DNA from: Macrotrachela quadricornifera
Lineage: Eukaryota; Rotifera; Eurotatoria; Philodinida; Philodinidae
Assembly: GCA_022393335.1 (NCBI GenBank)
Contig: JAJEKB010021738.1
Coordinates: forward strand, 62,001-126,000
Length of the DNA: 64,000 nucleotides
Direction of reading: 5' to 3'
In this document: piece by piece, positions 1 through 10,452 of the stretch
How the letters are laid out: each line of letters begins with the position of its first letter
Numbering within the stretch: position 1 is the first letter of the stretch
Made by a program: the position numbers and the translations under genes
The notes under the pieces: generated by a model
Seen by the model: only the letters and a program-made list of their open reading frames with translations
Told to the model about the DNA's origin: nothing
Database searches by the model: none

Positions 1-890
1 TTCGTATCATCGATATCCAACGGCATAATAGATTTTAAATATTTCGTTATACATCGATCATATTCAAAATTTTTTATTACAAGTTTAAATTTAAGAGCTG
101 CAGCAAATGAACACATAGTAAATAAATAATTTTGATCAATTGGTACATGTTCAAGTACGAGATTGTGATTTGAACATGAATTTGTTTTTTCAAAAATAAC
201 AGTACGTTCAAATTCGTTTACAATTAGTGAACGATATTTGGACACGAGTTGAATTATTGCTTGCACAGATACTTCAAGTGCAACATATTTCAATTTACAT
301 TGAGTATGATTTGGTAGTGCACAACAACTAAGTATAGCATGTATTGTTAAACCAACACTCGATATATCGTTTTTAGTTCGACAGTCGAATTCAAAATCAT
401 CATTACAATCATTCCAATTCTTTTTCAAATAAAATGTTTCACCATCATCACTATGACCACCAAGTGTAACAAGTAAGTTGAGATGAAGATCAATTGGACG
501 TTGAGTAAATTGACAACCACCAAGTTTAACACAACGTACACTACCATATGTTAGTAAAGTATTTCCAGCTACATCAATACTAGCTCGACTAAATGATGCT
601 GAAGTTAAATCAGTTAATTTATATCCATTTGGTATAATGGTTAATGATCGATAATTATGAAAATAAAGGTCGGCTACATTATCCTCATCGATCCATTGCA
701 AAATACGTGCTACATCATAAGAGATGTTTTCATAAAATCCATCTTTAAAACAAACCACTTGCCGTAAACTAATTGCAGCAAAAAGAAGATGAACACAAGC
801 ATTTTTGTCTGATGGAATATAAATGGTTTTCAGAACGTTTTCATTTTTCCATGAGTGATTTTGTCTAATTATTAATTTTGATGGCGTCAT
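1..890 (-). CDS. murA: MurA-like UDP-GlcNAc enolpyruvyl transferase (3' end off window)
   Basis: MurA transfers enolpyruvate from PEP to UDP-GlcNAc, the first committed step of peptidoglycan precursor synthesis. From the ATG at 890 the frame is open for 296 codons to the left edge; bacterial MurA is about 420 aa, so the last third is missing. Family landmarks are visible: Lys-Asn at residues 29-30 (SDKNAC), matching the catalytic Lys22-Asn23 region; R102 in SRASID; and GGCQFTQRPIDLH at 124-136, which keeps the PEP-binding Cys (C126) and the RPxDLH signature. PIDQNYLFT near residue 265 matches the DRIETGTF region with its catalytic Asp. The RPxDLH signature argues against EPSP synthase. An in-frame TAG lies just upstream of this ATG, but that TAG is inside a putative 57-nt intron. 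Splicing it out fuses this frame to the MurB exon at 951-2009. The sequence is divergent, so activity is uncertain. Confidence 0.82.
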   Translation of the reverse strand, partial: MTPSKLIIRQNHSWKNENVLKTIYIPSDKNACVHLLFAAISLRQVVCFKDGFYENISYDVARILQWIDEDNVADLYFHNYRSLTIIPNGYKLTDLTSASFSRASIDVAGNTLLTYGSVRCVKLGGCQFTQRPIDLHLNLLVTLGGHSDDGETFYLKKNWNDCNDDFEFDCRTKNDISSVGLTIHAILSCCALPNHTQCKLKYVALEVSVQAIIQLVSKYRSLIVNEFERTVIFEKTNSCSNHNLVLEHVPIDQNYLFTMCSFAAALKFKLVIKNFEYDRCITKYLKSIMPLDIDDT

Positions 891-893
891 AGT

Positions 894-950
894 CTAAAAT
901 AATATAATACTGTATGAGCATATTTGATTTAAATATTTTATAAAGCATAC
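894..950 (-). other. Putative 57-nt intron joining MurB to MurA
   Basis: On the minus strand MurB codon 353 (AAA, ending at 951) is followed by GTATGC, and 57 nt later TATTTTAG precedes ACT-ATG-ACG of MurA. Both sides are phase 0, so removing this stretch joins the two frames exactly. The length matches other introns in the window (51-64 nt). Left unspliced, the TAG at 896-894 ends MurB. The splice is inferred; no transcript data are available. Confidence 0.7.
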
Positions 951-2009
951 TTTAATTGGTTTAAACATTCGAATGATATTAACTTCTGCTTCTAATCGGA
1001 TATGAAATCGCTTTTCTACAACTGTACGAATATCTTTTGCTAATGTCCATAAATCATAACCATTACTCGATCCATTATTAATCAATACATTAGCATGAGA
1101 GTGCCAGGTACCAGCTGTACGTAGATAATAACCTTTCCGATCACATTTTTCAATGAGCCATCCAGCTGGAATTTTTATTTGATTATCACTCATTCGATAA
1201 TGGGTAATCTCAGTTTGTTCTTGTTGCATAATCTTTTTGTATTCATCGTTTGTTATTATTGGATTCAGAAAGAAACTCCCAGCATTTCCATAATCTAACC
1301 ATGGATCAGGTAATTTTATGGATCGACGTTTTAGAATTCTGTTAATGATATTTTTGCTTTGTAATTCAACAGATTCTGGCGATGATCTAAGTAATTCAAA
1401 AGTCACATGTGTAATTATATATCGCATATGGCCAAGATTATCCTTATCCTGTTTAAATCTGCTTTTACGATAGGCAAACTGGCATGCATCTTTATCAAAT
1501 ATAACGAAACATTTATTCTGAGTATCGAATGCTTGACATTCGAGAAATATTTCACTTAATTCTGCTCCATATGCACTTATATTTTGAATTGGTGCAGCAC
1601 CAACAGTACCTGGAATACCAGCTAAATATTCCAAACCTTTGTATCCATGTTGAACCGTATAATTTATTAAATCCGTCCATTTTTCACCAGCACCAACTTT
1701 CAATATAATCTTGCTGTTGTCATCGTCATTTGTGACAATAGTAAAACCTTTTATGCACATATGAATTATAAGTCCATTAAAGAATTTGTCAACAAAAAGC
1801 GTATTGCTTCCCTCGCCAAGAACAAGTTTATGTTCGATATTTATAAAATATGGATCATGAAAAATTATCAACAAATATTCTTCTTTCTCAATTTTAACAA
1901 AAAAACGAGCAATTACATCAAAGCCAAACGTATTTAGCTTTCTAAGAGATACATTTTTTTCTGAACGAAGCGTTTTCGTATCTTTCAGTGTCGAATTACT
2001 GTGATGCAT
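951..2009 (-). CDS. murB: MurB, UDP-N-acetylenolpyruvoylglucosamine reductase (type I)
   Basis: MurB reduces UDP-GlcNAc-enolpyruvate to UDP-MurNAc with FAD and NADPH, acting directly after MurA. The first 353 codons span the whole enzyme. FAD-binding landmarks are NTFGFD (26-31), LGEGSNTLF (64-72), GAGEKW (106-111) and GIPGTVGAAPIQNISAYG (131-148). The catalytic set is present: Y180-R181 in AYRKSRFK, Ser245 in GNAGSFFLNP, and Glu342 in LEAEV. The AGWLIE and HxxxxLIN blocks place it in the E. coli-like type I class. Only about ten residues follow the usual end before the predicted splice donor at 950, so the exon ends where the domain ends. A read-through version would add a 17-residue hydrophobic tail and stop at 894. 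The start at 2009 is the first ATG ahead of the NTF motif; extra 5' exons cannot be excluded. Bacterial origin by transfer is inferred from the family's normal restriction to bacteria and some plants and algae. Confidence 0.93.
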
Positions 2010-2695
2010 TGATAAGAAACCAGGAGATAAAATACACTGGAAAAGGAAATTGAATTAATTTCGTTTCAAGTTGAAATTTATCCACATTCAGCAAATAAAT
2101 CTGCAATAAAAGTACAGAACAAAGTACGCCATTAACTAAGCTATTGTTAAATACATTATTACTATCATAATATAGATTGAATCAACATCTATATGTAACT
2201 AATCTAATCCTTATTTTTTAAAACTTTACAATTTCTAGATCATATATTGAGACGATGGAAAGCAGCGTTAAATAGTGGTTACGATATTGTCAATGAAAAA
2301 CTTATAATCGTGAATGTACTGTAGTCAAACTTTCTTGTATACTCTGTATTACGATTGTATCTTGCCAGGTCGTATAGGACCGGGTATCACAACATCATCC
2401 TACATTGATTCTGCTGTGAAACGAATCTAATTTTGACGTATACGACAGTATTCAGCCGTGACGGGTAACTTATAACGTCCGTTTAGAATGTTAGAAAATC
2501 GAAAAGATATTGTATAAAATATTTGAAAATGCAAGAATCAACGTCCCAATAAAATAGATAAAACACCCACTATTCTGCCCTCTCTACGTCCCTTATACGG
2601 ATACCGATTATAGCATTAACCTATATGGTCCACCAATAAAGAGCAATAACCGAATGCGATGACGCTAAACTCTTCAAGAGGATTTGCAAGTATCT
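2010..2695. other. Intergenic, upstream of murB
   Basis: About 690 bp with no convincing open frame. It should hold the murB promoter. A TTTTCCAG near 2040 on the minus strand could be the acceptor of a 5' UTR intron. Nothing else is recognised. Confidence 0.4.
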
Positions 2696-2877
2696 AAAAA
2701 TGGAAGGTCGGGAACTGATGAGCCGCAATATTGACCCTGTTCGAGTGAAACGATTATTCTCATCGAGAGACTAACAAAATCAAAATATGACGTGCTGTTG
2801 GTGTGTCTAGACAGAGATCTTTGAATCCTAAGATATATGAAATTTTGATATAAAAAAGAATCAGAGAAAAGTTTGTC

Positions 2878-2987
2878 CACTATTAGAAGGACAAAACATC
2901 GTGTTGTTTGGGCTATATGAGAGAGCATCCTTGATAATCCTAGGATTGGCTCAAACAGTACCATGTTTTGTCCGTATAGTAGTAGAG
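2878..2987. mobile_element. Palindromic MITE, copy 1
   Basis: About 110 bp, nearly self-complementary, with ends CTATTAGAAGGACAAAACAT and ATGTTTTGTCCGTATAGTAG. Related copies lie at 3049-3156, 5665-5773 and 5817-5903. It starts inside the end of the left foldback arm. Confidence 0.65.
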
Positions 2988-3048
2988 TTAAATTTTCTAG
3001 TGGTTGATATAAAACCCCGTTTCCATCAGATACAGGAAAATATCATTC

Positions 3049-3156
3049 TACTATTATAAGGATAGGACATGGTGTTGTTCGAACCATATGAAAGAGAATC
3101 CTAATAAACCTCATAAGCGGCCTGAACAACACTATATTTTTGTCTTTATAATAGTG
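3049..3156. mobile_element. Palindromic MITE, copy 2
   Basis: Begins CTACTATTATAAGGATAGGA and ends TTTATAATAGTGG, with the shared inner block GGTGTTGTTCG on one side and GAACAACACT on the other. It abuts the right foldback arm in mirror position to copy 1. Confidence 0.65.
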
Positions 3157-3339
3157 GACAAACTCTTCTCTGATTCTTTTTCATACCTAAATTTCACATA
3201 TCTTGGGATTCAAAAATTTCTGTCTAGGTACGCCAGCAGCACGTCATATTTTGAATTCGTCAGTTTCTCGATGAGAGTAATCATTTCACTCGAACAAGTC
3301 CAATCTTGCTGCCCACCAGCTTCCGACCTTCCATTGTAA

Positions 3340-5290
3340 GTCATGTTTTAAATGGTTGCCGTCATACTGGAAAGCTGTTCTAGAGATTTTCTAGTAAGCA
3401 TAGAAGTCTCTTGCGTTTTGTATTCGTGTCATTTTTTCCACTGCACTTCCGACATGCACAGAAGACAACAACACTGTTCGAACATGGTCGCTACTCCATT
3501 TTGCAGTATCTAAATGAGTCATTGATGGAGTACAACCGTTGTTGTTATGAGTACAACTGGATTGTGTGTTAAAGAAAAAATTGTTACCAACAAAACCTAT
3601 TAGTTTGAAGGAATTCAATGTTATAACTCACGTCATCGTTTCTTTCATATTCTCCTTTCATTCCACATAATACAACTCGTTCGTCATCGCTTTATTCGAA
3701 TCCAAAGAAACGGAAAGAAAATAACGTCATGCAAACGTTTGCTTATTTTTAATAACTCACTAATTTAACGGCGCTGATACTTTCAGAGATCTCTTTAATT
3801 TACTAAATCATACTTATTACTGAATTGATGTTTCGCTTTTTGTTTAAAAACACAATCTCCTGTTCCAATTTACGCAGACATTTGCCGTGTGAAAATTGGA
3901 CAAAAGGTAATGAAAGTAACAAAATTGTTGAACGGACCGAGGTATTATTCAAATCACTCATACTAATACATCCATACATTTTCATCTAATTACAGGGAAG
4001 TCATATGGACCATACGACGGCTTCGCTTGCACATGCGTGAGCGTGCAAAGTTTGCTATGAATGGAAGGTTGGTGCACAGCATGTGGTGTCGATTAAGTGA
4101 AAAGTCTACAATGTCAAAGGATCCTAAGTATCCAATTTACGGCAAGTCCTCTAAAAGTATGTGGGACTTTTCATATCTTATGAAATATCACGTATATCAC
4201 TAGTTATATGAAACAAAAATAATGAATTCTGAACAAGTAGATTTTGTTTCTCTTCTCGAACCTCCCTATATGCCTGAGCCTCATTTGCATGATCAGCAGA
4301 AACATTTGAAGAAAGAAAATTCACAAGGACAATTGATACCTATGTCTACATATTTGACTCTTTTTATACTGATGTGCAATCGATATTTTGTTGTGCTTGA
4401 TAAAAGTGATTGGAAGTTTGTGAAGATACTAAGAGACGAGAGAAGGGGTAAACAATCTCTCTCAGCTACGTGCCTCTCATTACACAGCAAAATATTTTTG
4501 ATTAATATCAGCATCTTAAATTTGTATTATTCAAGTATTTCTCATCGTAACAATTATGAAAGTGCGTGAATAAAGGGCCGCGCAAGTACGAGTGCAAAAT
4601 GGACTCCTAAATGAATATAACTACTTCTCGCCCCCCCCCCCCCCCCCAACACAAAAACGACGTGTTGCAAAATTTAACTCATCAGACTTATTCATTAGGC
4701 ATACGTCAGAGTACAGCTGTTTGCAAAAAAAAAACTTCGAAACATTCTTCCGCATATATCATCTTCTATACAAATGCTCTTCGAATTGCTTTATATACTG
4801 ATAGATAGCCTGTGACGAGTACTATACAAAAATATAAATTCATATTTTATTTATTTACTTCTACAAGTATCGACGAGTAAAGAAATTAGACTTCTATATA
4901 TACAACATGTAGTATATCTGTTGAGGGTTTCTACTTCCGAAAAATTACTTTTGTAATTACTTATAATAGTAGAGAAACGACTGCTTTAAAAATAAAATTT
5001 TTTCGAAGTTTATTTTGCAAACATCTGTATTTCTTCCAGAATTTTTGCAATAATCGTCATGAATACAATGGCATGGTACTTTTTGAGAGGAAACGAACAA
5101 TTAATTTGATTCAGTAAATAAATTAGTGAAATATTGTGTTGCTTGCTATGAAAAAAGCTTTATTTCATAAATTTTCTTAATTAAATACTCTATTTTGGAA
5201 GATTAATGTACCTGTTCTAAAAATGAATGTAATATAAATGTACTTCACGTGGACTTGCATAAATCTCATTTGTAAAATAAGAAATGGTAG
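3340..5290. other. Gene-poor region
   Basis: No convincing coding sequence. Short frames at 3391-3618 and 4222-4569 show no family motifs and no splice context. A short hairpin around TTGCAC...GTGCAA lies near 4027-4052. A CTTATAATAGTAG block near 4963 resembles one end of the palindromic MITE. Confidence 0.4.
4631..4647. repeat. Poly-C tract (17 C)
   Basis: An uninterrupted run of 17 cytosines in a roughly 70% AT background. Short frames reading polyproline across it are artefacts of the run. Confidence 0.9.
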
Positions 5291-5293
5291 TCT

Positions 5294-5440
5294 TGAATAG
5301 TTGAGTACTTGAATAGTTGAATACCTGAATGATTAATAGTTGAATCTTTGAATAGCTGAATACCTGAATGATTAATAGTTGAATACTTGAATAATTGAAT
5401 ACCTGAATGATTAATATTTGAATAGTCGGATACTTAAATT
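5294..5440. repeat. 39-bp tandem repeat, ~3.5 copies
   Basis: ATACCTGAATGATTAATA recurs at 5321, 5360 and 5399, a period of 39 bp. Inside each unit is a shorter (T)TGAATA-type step. The frame that reads KIQLLIIQVFNYSSIQ on the minus strand only reflects this repetition. A similar TTGAATA motif appears at about 30918-30945. Confidence 0.85.
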
Positions 5441-5664
5441 CAACTTTCAAGTATGACGCTACTTTTTTTTAAAACTATGCTTTATTTATTTCGTGACGTC
5501 CCACTTTTTTTTAGTTTTTTACATTTTTTTACGGACGCTTACGAAAGAATCGAAGGACAGGATGATGATAACATACAGTGAACAGAAAAGAAACACACAA
5601 AAACGAAATTCTGGTAAGACAGCAATGACATAATTGGCACTGTTGCTTGTTTTTTAATGTTTTT

Positions 5665-5773
5665 CACTATTATAAGGATAAAACATACTATTGTCCGGGC
5701 CATGTGAGAGAGGGTGATAATTTAAACCCTAAATCGATCCGAACAACACCATGTTATACTCTTATAATAGTAG
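5665..5773. mobile_element. Palindromic MITE, copy 3
   Basis: Starts CACTATTATAAGGATAAAAC and ends CTTATAATAGTAG, with GTCCGGGCCATGTGAGAGAG inside the left half. It is the best preserved copy of the family. Confidence 0.7.
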
Positions 5774-5816
5774 AGAAAAGCCACCAGCTCATCATGTCAA
5801 ATGATAACTTTTTTTT

Positions 5817-5903
5817 ACTATTGTAAGAATAAAATATGATATTATTCGCGCCAATTCAGGGATATCTATGGCCCGAACAATAGTACGTTTTATCCTTACA
5901 TTA
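5817..5903. mobile_element. Palindromic MITE, copy 4 (shorter)
   Basis: Starts ACTATTGTAAGAATAAAATA and ends TTTTATCCTTACATTAG; about 20 bp shorter in the centre than copy 3 and only 43 bp away from it. Confidence 0.6.
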
Positions 5904-6369
5904 GGGCTATATGAAAACGGGATACCAAACTGACTGAAAACTTCCATATATATATATGAATACAAAAACAATAAAACAGAGAACATACGATTCTTCAAAA
6001 AATAAAATTTTGTGTTGCAATTGAAAAATCCTGCAATTCAAATGGAAACCTGTTCTCTATTTCATATCAAGCAGAGCAGTAACACTCTAAAGTGAACACC
6101 ATCGTATAATGATCGCTTTTATAGGGTCTCGATAATATTTATAATAGAGAAGTTTTTACTACACGAAACAAGATTTACCTCGGCTTTCAATGGTTCATCT
6201 AGTATTAAATACTTTTGTTTGGTCAAAAATGTAAGATAAAATGCTTGATCATGATTAATAAAGCTAATAGAATGTCTCACGACAACTACGCAATTCGAAT
6301 ATTTCTATATAAAACTACCAATCTCAATCAACTAAATAAATAATTGTACGTTATTCTCTCGACTGTAGG

Positions 6370-7075
6370 GGAGATCATATGAAAAAAAAAGTTTATATGT
6401 ATGTATGCATGTATGTGACTGTCAGAGTTAAAAAAACATCGTCTAAACGGTTAATGGGCACTTGTCTTCCACATGCACTTCCTGTAAAGTTTGACCAAAA
6501 GGTTTTCAAGATCGAGGAACCGAATGGCACTATTAGTTTTCGAAATTTCTCAAATAAAGTTTTTCTTTCACCCGAAGTGAGGTTATATGAAAAATACTAA
6601 TAGGATTTCGTGTGTATTGTTGTTTGTGCCAGATCTTAGAGCGCAGGTTAAATAAACGCATGATTACAAAACCGATTTTCGGAACCTGGAAAATGATCCA
6701 ATTAAAGTTTTTCGATGTCGCACTTTGAATCAAATACTTTTTTTTTGGTCCCAGACTTCATAGAATTGAATGTTTTCGAGTTCACTTTCTTCACTAATTA
6801 GAGTTTTTCAAATCAGAAGTCAATCCCATTAAGAGTTTTAGCGTTTCGTTTTCAAGGAATTTAAGTATTGGAGCTGCAAAATCCATTCAATTATAGATTT
6901 TCAATGGTAGGTTTAGGACAATTGAGATTTTATCAGGCTGAAAATGCAATGAATCAAAAGTTTGCGAACTTATGCTCTCTTCCAATTACACTTTTTCATG
7001 CCTAAATTTCGATTAATGACGAATTTTCGATGCCGAGCTCTTCATCAATTACATTAGTTTTAGGCTGGATATTTA
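6370..7075. repeat. Degenerate dispersed-motif region
   Basis: A loose motif of the form CAATTA-AGTTTTTC-ATG recurs at irregular spacing near 6519, 6691, 6788, 6822, 6881, 6912, 6977 and 7039. The start, CATATGAAAAAAAAAG with TATG steps, resembles 7728-7800. It may be a decayed tandem array; no coding potential is seen. Confidence 0.35.
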
Positions 7076-8535
7076 AGTACCCAGAAATCTAATAATGGGT
7101 TATGTAAATAATTTTGTGCAGCTAGAGTATCTACACCGACCGTATAGGAAAATTGGAGAACCGCAAGGATAAATGAGATAAATCGTATAGAGAAAGCTAC
7201 ACAGAATGAAGGAGTATGGATGCACAGAGAAGCGGCTAGTCGTGAGTGGCGCTTCGAAGGTGCGCCGATGAACAACTAGCCGGTCAATCCTATCATTAAT
7301 TAAAGTTAAGTATGTTTGAGACTAATTAGGGATTGTTCAATCAGAATTAAGTTTACGAGGGAGCATCCCCAACTGTCCTCTCACTTTTGCATCGAGTATA
7401 TGCTCAAGTGGTAGACTTCAGTGAGCTATTAAACTCCTTGAAAGGATTCGGTTTCTCAGACCGTTCAAGTAGAGATATACAGTTATTAATGTTACTAGTT
7501 TGGCAGTGCTACTGTACTAATATATATGATATCTTTAGTAAAATCTTCCAATCCTGTGCAAGTTTATATCATTAGTAGAGTAGTCAATACTGATTAAGAT
7601 CCTAGAATATGAACATAAATCAATGCTTTTTAACGAAAATACAAACTTGTTTGACATGTGGGTTCATTATAAAAAACAATCTATACTCTTCCTCAAGGAT
7701 GCAAATACTCCCTTGACTGAAGGAAGAGTCATATGGAAAAAACTAAAAAGAGGTTGTGTGTCTGTTTGTTTGTGCTAAGGTCAAAAGAACGTCAAAGTCA
7801 AGATACGTTTGTACTCTTGCTTGGATAGTTACACACGTTGCTTTCAATATCCAGTCGTGAGCTTATGAAGTGTTTTGCTCTGGTGCTTTTTGTATTTGAC
7901 ATGGGAGCCACTAGTCGTGAGTGGCGCCGAAGAACGGCTAGTCGCTTGTTTGTGAGGAACAATAGGAATTCTTACAGAGTAGGTCTGCAGAAAATTTACC
8001 AGGTATTTCAAAAAAACTTCATTGTGATTCTAATATTCAAAAAATTTCAATATAATGCAATTTCTTTAAATAGATGACAAAATTGAATTTATAATGGATA
8101 GCTACCAACAAAACTTGAACTTCGATATGCTCAAAGACAATTATTTTCGTGTCAATTAGAGAATTTTCTGAAAGTGAAACGCCAGTCTGATGGTGGGGTA
8201 TATAAATCATTTTTTATCACAGTTCTTAATATTTCTTTCTGATTGACAGACTAATCATTTTCTAATTGGTTTTTCCTGATATATTAGCATTTCTTTTCCT
8301 TTCTCATTACTTATTTAACTGCTAGCTTAACTTGTTCTGGAGCTGCATTCAATAAATCTACAATGGACTTCAGCAACTTATCGTGCATTCAGACATATAC
8401 AGAAGCACTTATCTAAAAAATTTGATCGTGCTAATCACCCATAAATAAATTAAATTTACACTGAAGAGTTAGCTATATATCGCTTCGCAATTTTTAGGTC
8501 ATCTCTCATTTACATACAAATCATTATTTTTTGAC
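7076..8535. other. Gene-poor region with a repeated 17-mer
   Basis: CTAGTCGTGAGTGGCGC occurs at about 7236 and 7910, each beside an imperfect inverted copy of CGGCTAG. These may be remnants of one element. No coding sequence is supported. Confidence 0.35.
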
Positions 8536-8539
8536 AGTA

Positions 8540-9228
8540 TCTATCGCACATTTCAAAATGAAAGGCGCGTGGGTATTTTTCGAATAACTTTCAATAGAAG
8601 AAAAATAGAGAGCTGTGGTTTTCACTGTTGGAAAGAGGAGATAAAGACGCATCGAATCGTATAATACAATTTTTTCCGGGAGGCTTTTTAAAGTTTTCTC
8701 AATCAATTTTCTACAGAAAAATGCCGAAAATTGAGTTCCTATTTTATGAGAAAAACGCAAAAAAGTGGTTTTTTTTCACAGAAATGAGTAGGAAAATCGG
8801 CTAAAAATTTTGAGTAGGATACTTATAACTGCTGAACGTATAGACCTAAAAGTCTCGGCCTTGCGTATAGTTTGTAAATCTTTTCTTAGAGATTCAAATG
8901 CATACGAAATAATTCAATAATTACTGTTGTCATTCTACGGATTATGTTCGTTTTCAAAAACATTACGGCAAGGCTTTAAAAAAAACCACAGCAAATTATC
9001 TTTTAATATACGGTTCGATACGTCTCTATCTCCTCTTTTCAATGGTAAAAACCGAAGCTCTCTATCGTGTTTCTATCAAAAGTTATTCAAAAAATATTCA
9101 CGCGCCTTTTATTATGAAATGGGCAATAACTTTTGCACTGTTTTACATATAGTTCGAATAAAGGAGCAGTCCGGATATAAGAGCCTCTTTTAGAGATCCC
9201 GACCGCGCTCTTATAAGCGGATTCGACT
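8540..9228. mobile_element. Foldback MITE with a DNA-transposon-like end
   Basis: 8540-8690 and 8985-9130 are diverged inverted copies; CTTTCAATAGAAG, GAGATAAAGACG and GAAAGGCGCG on the left pair with the right arm. The right end reads CTTATAAGCGGATTCGACTG followed by TA, which is the kind of CAGT...TA terminus seen in Tc1/mariner or pogo-type elements. The matching left end is not recognisable, so the element is probably truncated. Confidence 0.6.
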
Positions 9229-9322
9229 GTAATTATGCCAATACCGCGCAACCAATGTTGTTTGCGAGTACTTTGTTCGACTTGTTCGAGTAATAATTGC
9301 CCATCTTCTAAATTACTTAGAG
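9229..9322 (-). pseudogene. Possible exon fragment of unknown gene
   Basis: After a good acceptor (CTATCTTTTAG) the minus strand is open for about 31 codons with coding-like composition (LSNLEDGQLLLEQVEQ and onward), then runs into the end of the foldback element. It could be an exon cut by insertion at a TA. The parent family is not recognised, and chance is possible. Confidence 0.3.
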
Positions 9323-10452
9323 CTAAAAGATAGTTTTTTCAATATTTGTAATATTTGATATCCAGTGATTGTTCGTTATATAAGATGCTAAAAATAAAAT
9401 CTTCCCAATAGAGACAACGATACACTCTTATCAGATATGTATAAGACATGTGAGAGAGATCTTTTTGTTGTCTAAACGAAAAAGATGGAAAGGTAGCAAA
9501 TGATCATGCAAATAAAGGATAGACAAAAGTGGAAAATAAAATAAAATGATTTGCTATTGAAGATACACCATTAAATTAACATCTATTAACTATAGCAATT
9601 CTTTGTCTTATCTTTATTAGAATATGTCTTAAGCGAGAGTCCACAACAAGATCAAGAAATTCCGTACTCTCCAAAACAATTTTGATTTTTACGGATTAAA
9701 AATGTTTTGTTTTATGCTGGCTTTGTAGCTTTTTTATATGTCCATTCGATGTGCGATTCAAATTTCTTGGGTCAACTTATCTTGAGAGACAATTTCTCAA
9801 ATTACTGATTTTTGCTTCCCCACTACGTGGTATTAATTTTAATTTTATCAGTAATTAACTACGGTGTGGTCTTCATAACTTCTTCATTATACCATCAATC
9901 GAGCTAATACTTTGGGCTCAGTAGCTTCTCACCATGAACTATTGATTCCACTAATAAAATAAGCAGGTAAAAATTTTCGGGAGTAAGGGTATACAAAAAA
10001 ATTCCCCGATTAACTCGTGAATCCTCTTTTAATAAAGTTGACTAACCCAGCTTGGTAGATAACTAGTAACTCAAATATTTAAATTGGTTAATCCAAGTCA
10101 TATTTAAGAGTTGGCATAGGGTTAGACAAATCATGAGCACGAGCCGTCCAGATAGCATTTATCTTCTTATAATTGATTTATTGGACGGCTAATACTGAGT
10201 AATACTTGAGATTATCGAAAAACCTCTTTCAAACGGTAGATAATCCTTATGGGTGTTCTTAAAATTTTCAAATACAGCTATTTGTGGTAAGATATCCACT
10301 CCCGTTGTTTTTTTTCACATGGAATACATTCGATTTCAAGAATGCATCTACCCTGAAAAACCGTATGCTACTGAAATCATGACAATTTATCCGAATAGAA
10401 CTCTGTATGCCATTTATTTCTTTTGCATCATCAAATGTCTTACAGACAACTT
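9323..10452. other. Intergenic, nothing recognised
   Basis: AT-rich sequence without coding frames, clear repeats or RNA genes. A frame at 10253-10531 is the antisense shadow of the protease 3' end. Confidence 0.4.

Larger units (their letters stand above)
2699..3336. repeat. Foldback element with ~190-bp inverted arms
   Basis: 2699-2885 and 3145-3336 are diverged reverse complements; for example TGGAAGGTCGG at the left pairs with CCGACCTTCCA at the right. Both arms read as a matching peptide when translated outward, but this is a by-product of the palindrome, not evidence of a gene. The space between the arms holds two copies of the short palindromic MITE seen elsewhere. No transposase is present. 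Confidence 0.75.

Noticed and set aside
1..890. EPSP synthase as the identity of the left-edge gene
   Set aside because: The GGC...RPxDLH signature and the Lys-Asn motif belong to MurA; EPSP synthase lacks that cysteine loop.
2674..3339. Two similar short proteins at 2674-2964 (minus) and 3088-3339 (plus)
   Set aside because: They are the two arms of one inverted repeat read outward; no splice sites, start context or family motif.
4592..4808. Proline-run frames
   Set aside because: The polyproline comes from the 17-C homopolymer; nothing else supports coding.
5217..5450. A 77-aa frame rich in I, Q, L and S
   Set aside because: It is the translation of the 39-bp tandem repeat, not a gene.
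8524..9193. Paired frames on opposite strands with similar peptides
   Set aside because: Same cause: arms of the foldback element at 8540-9228.
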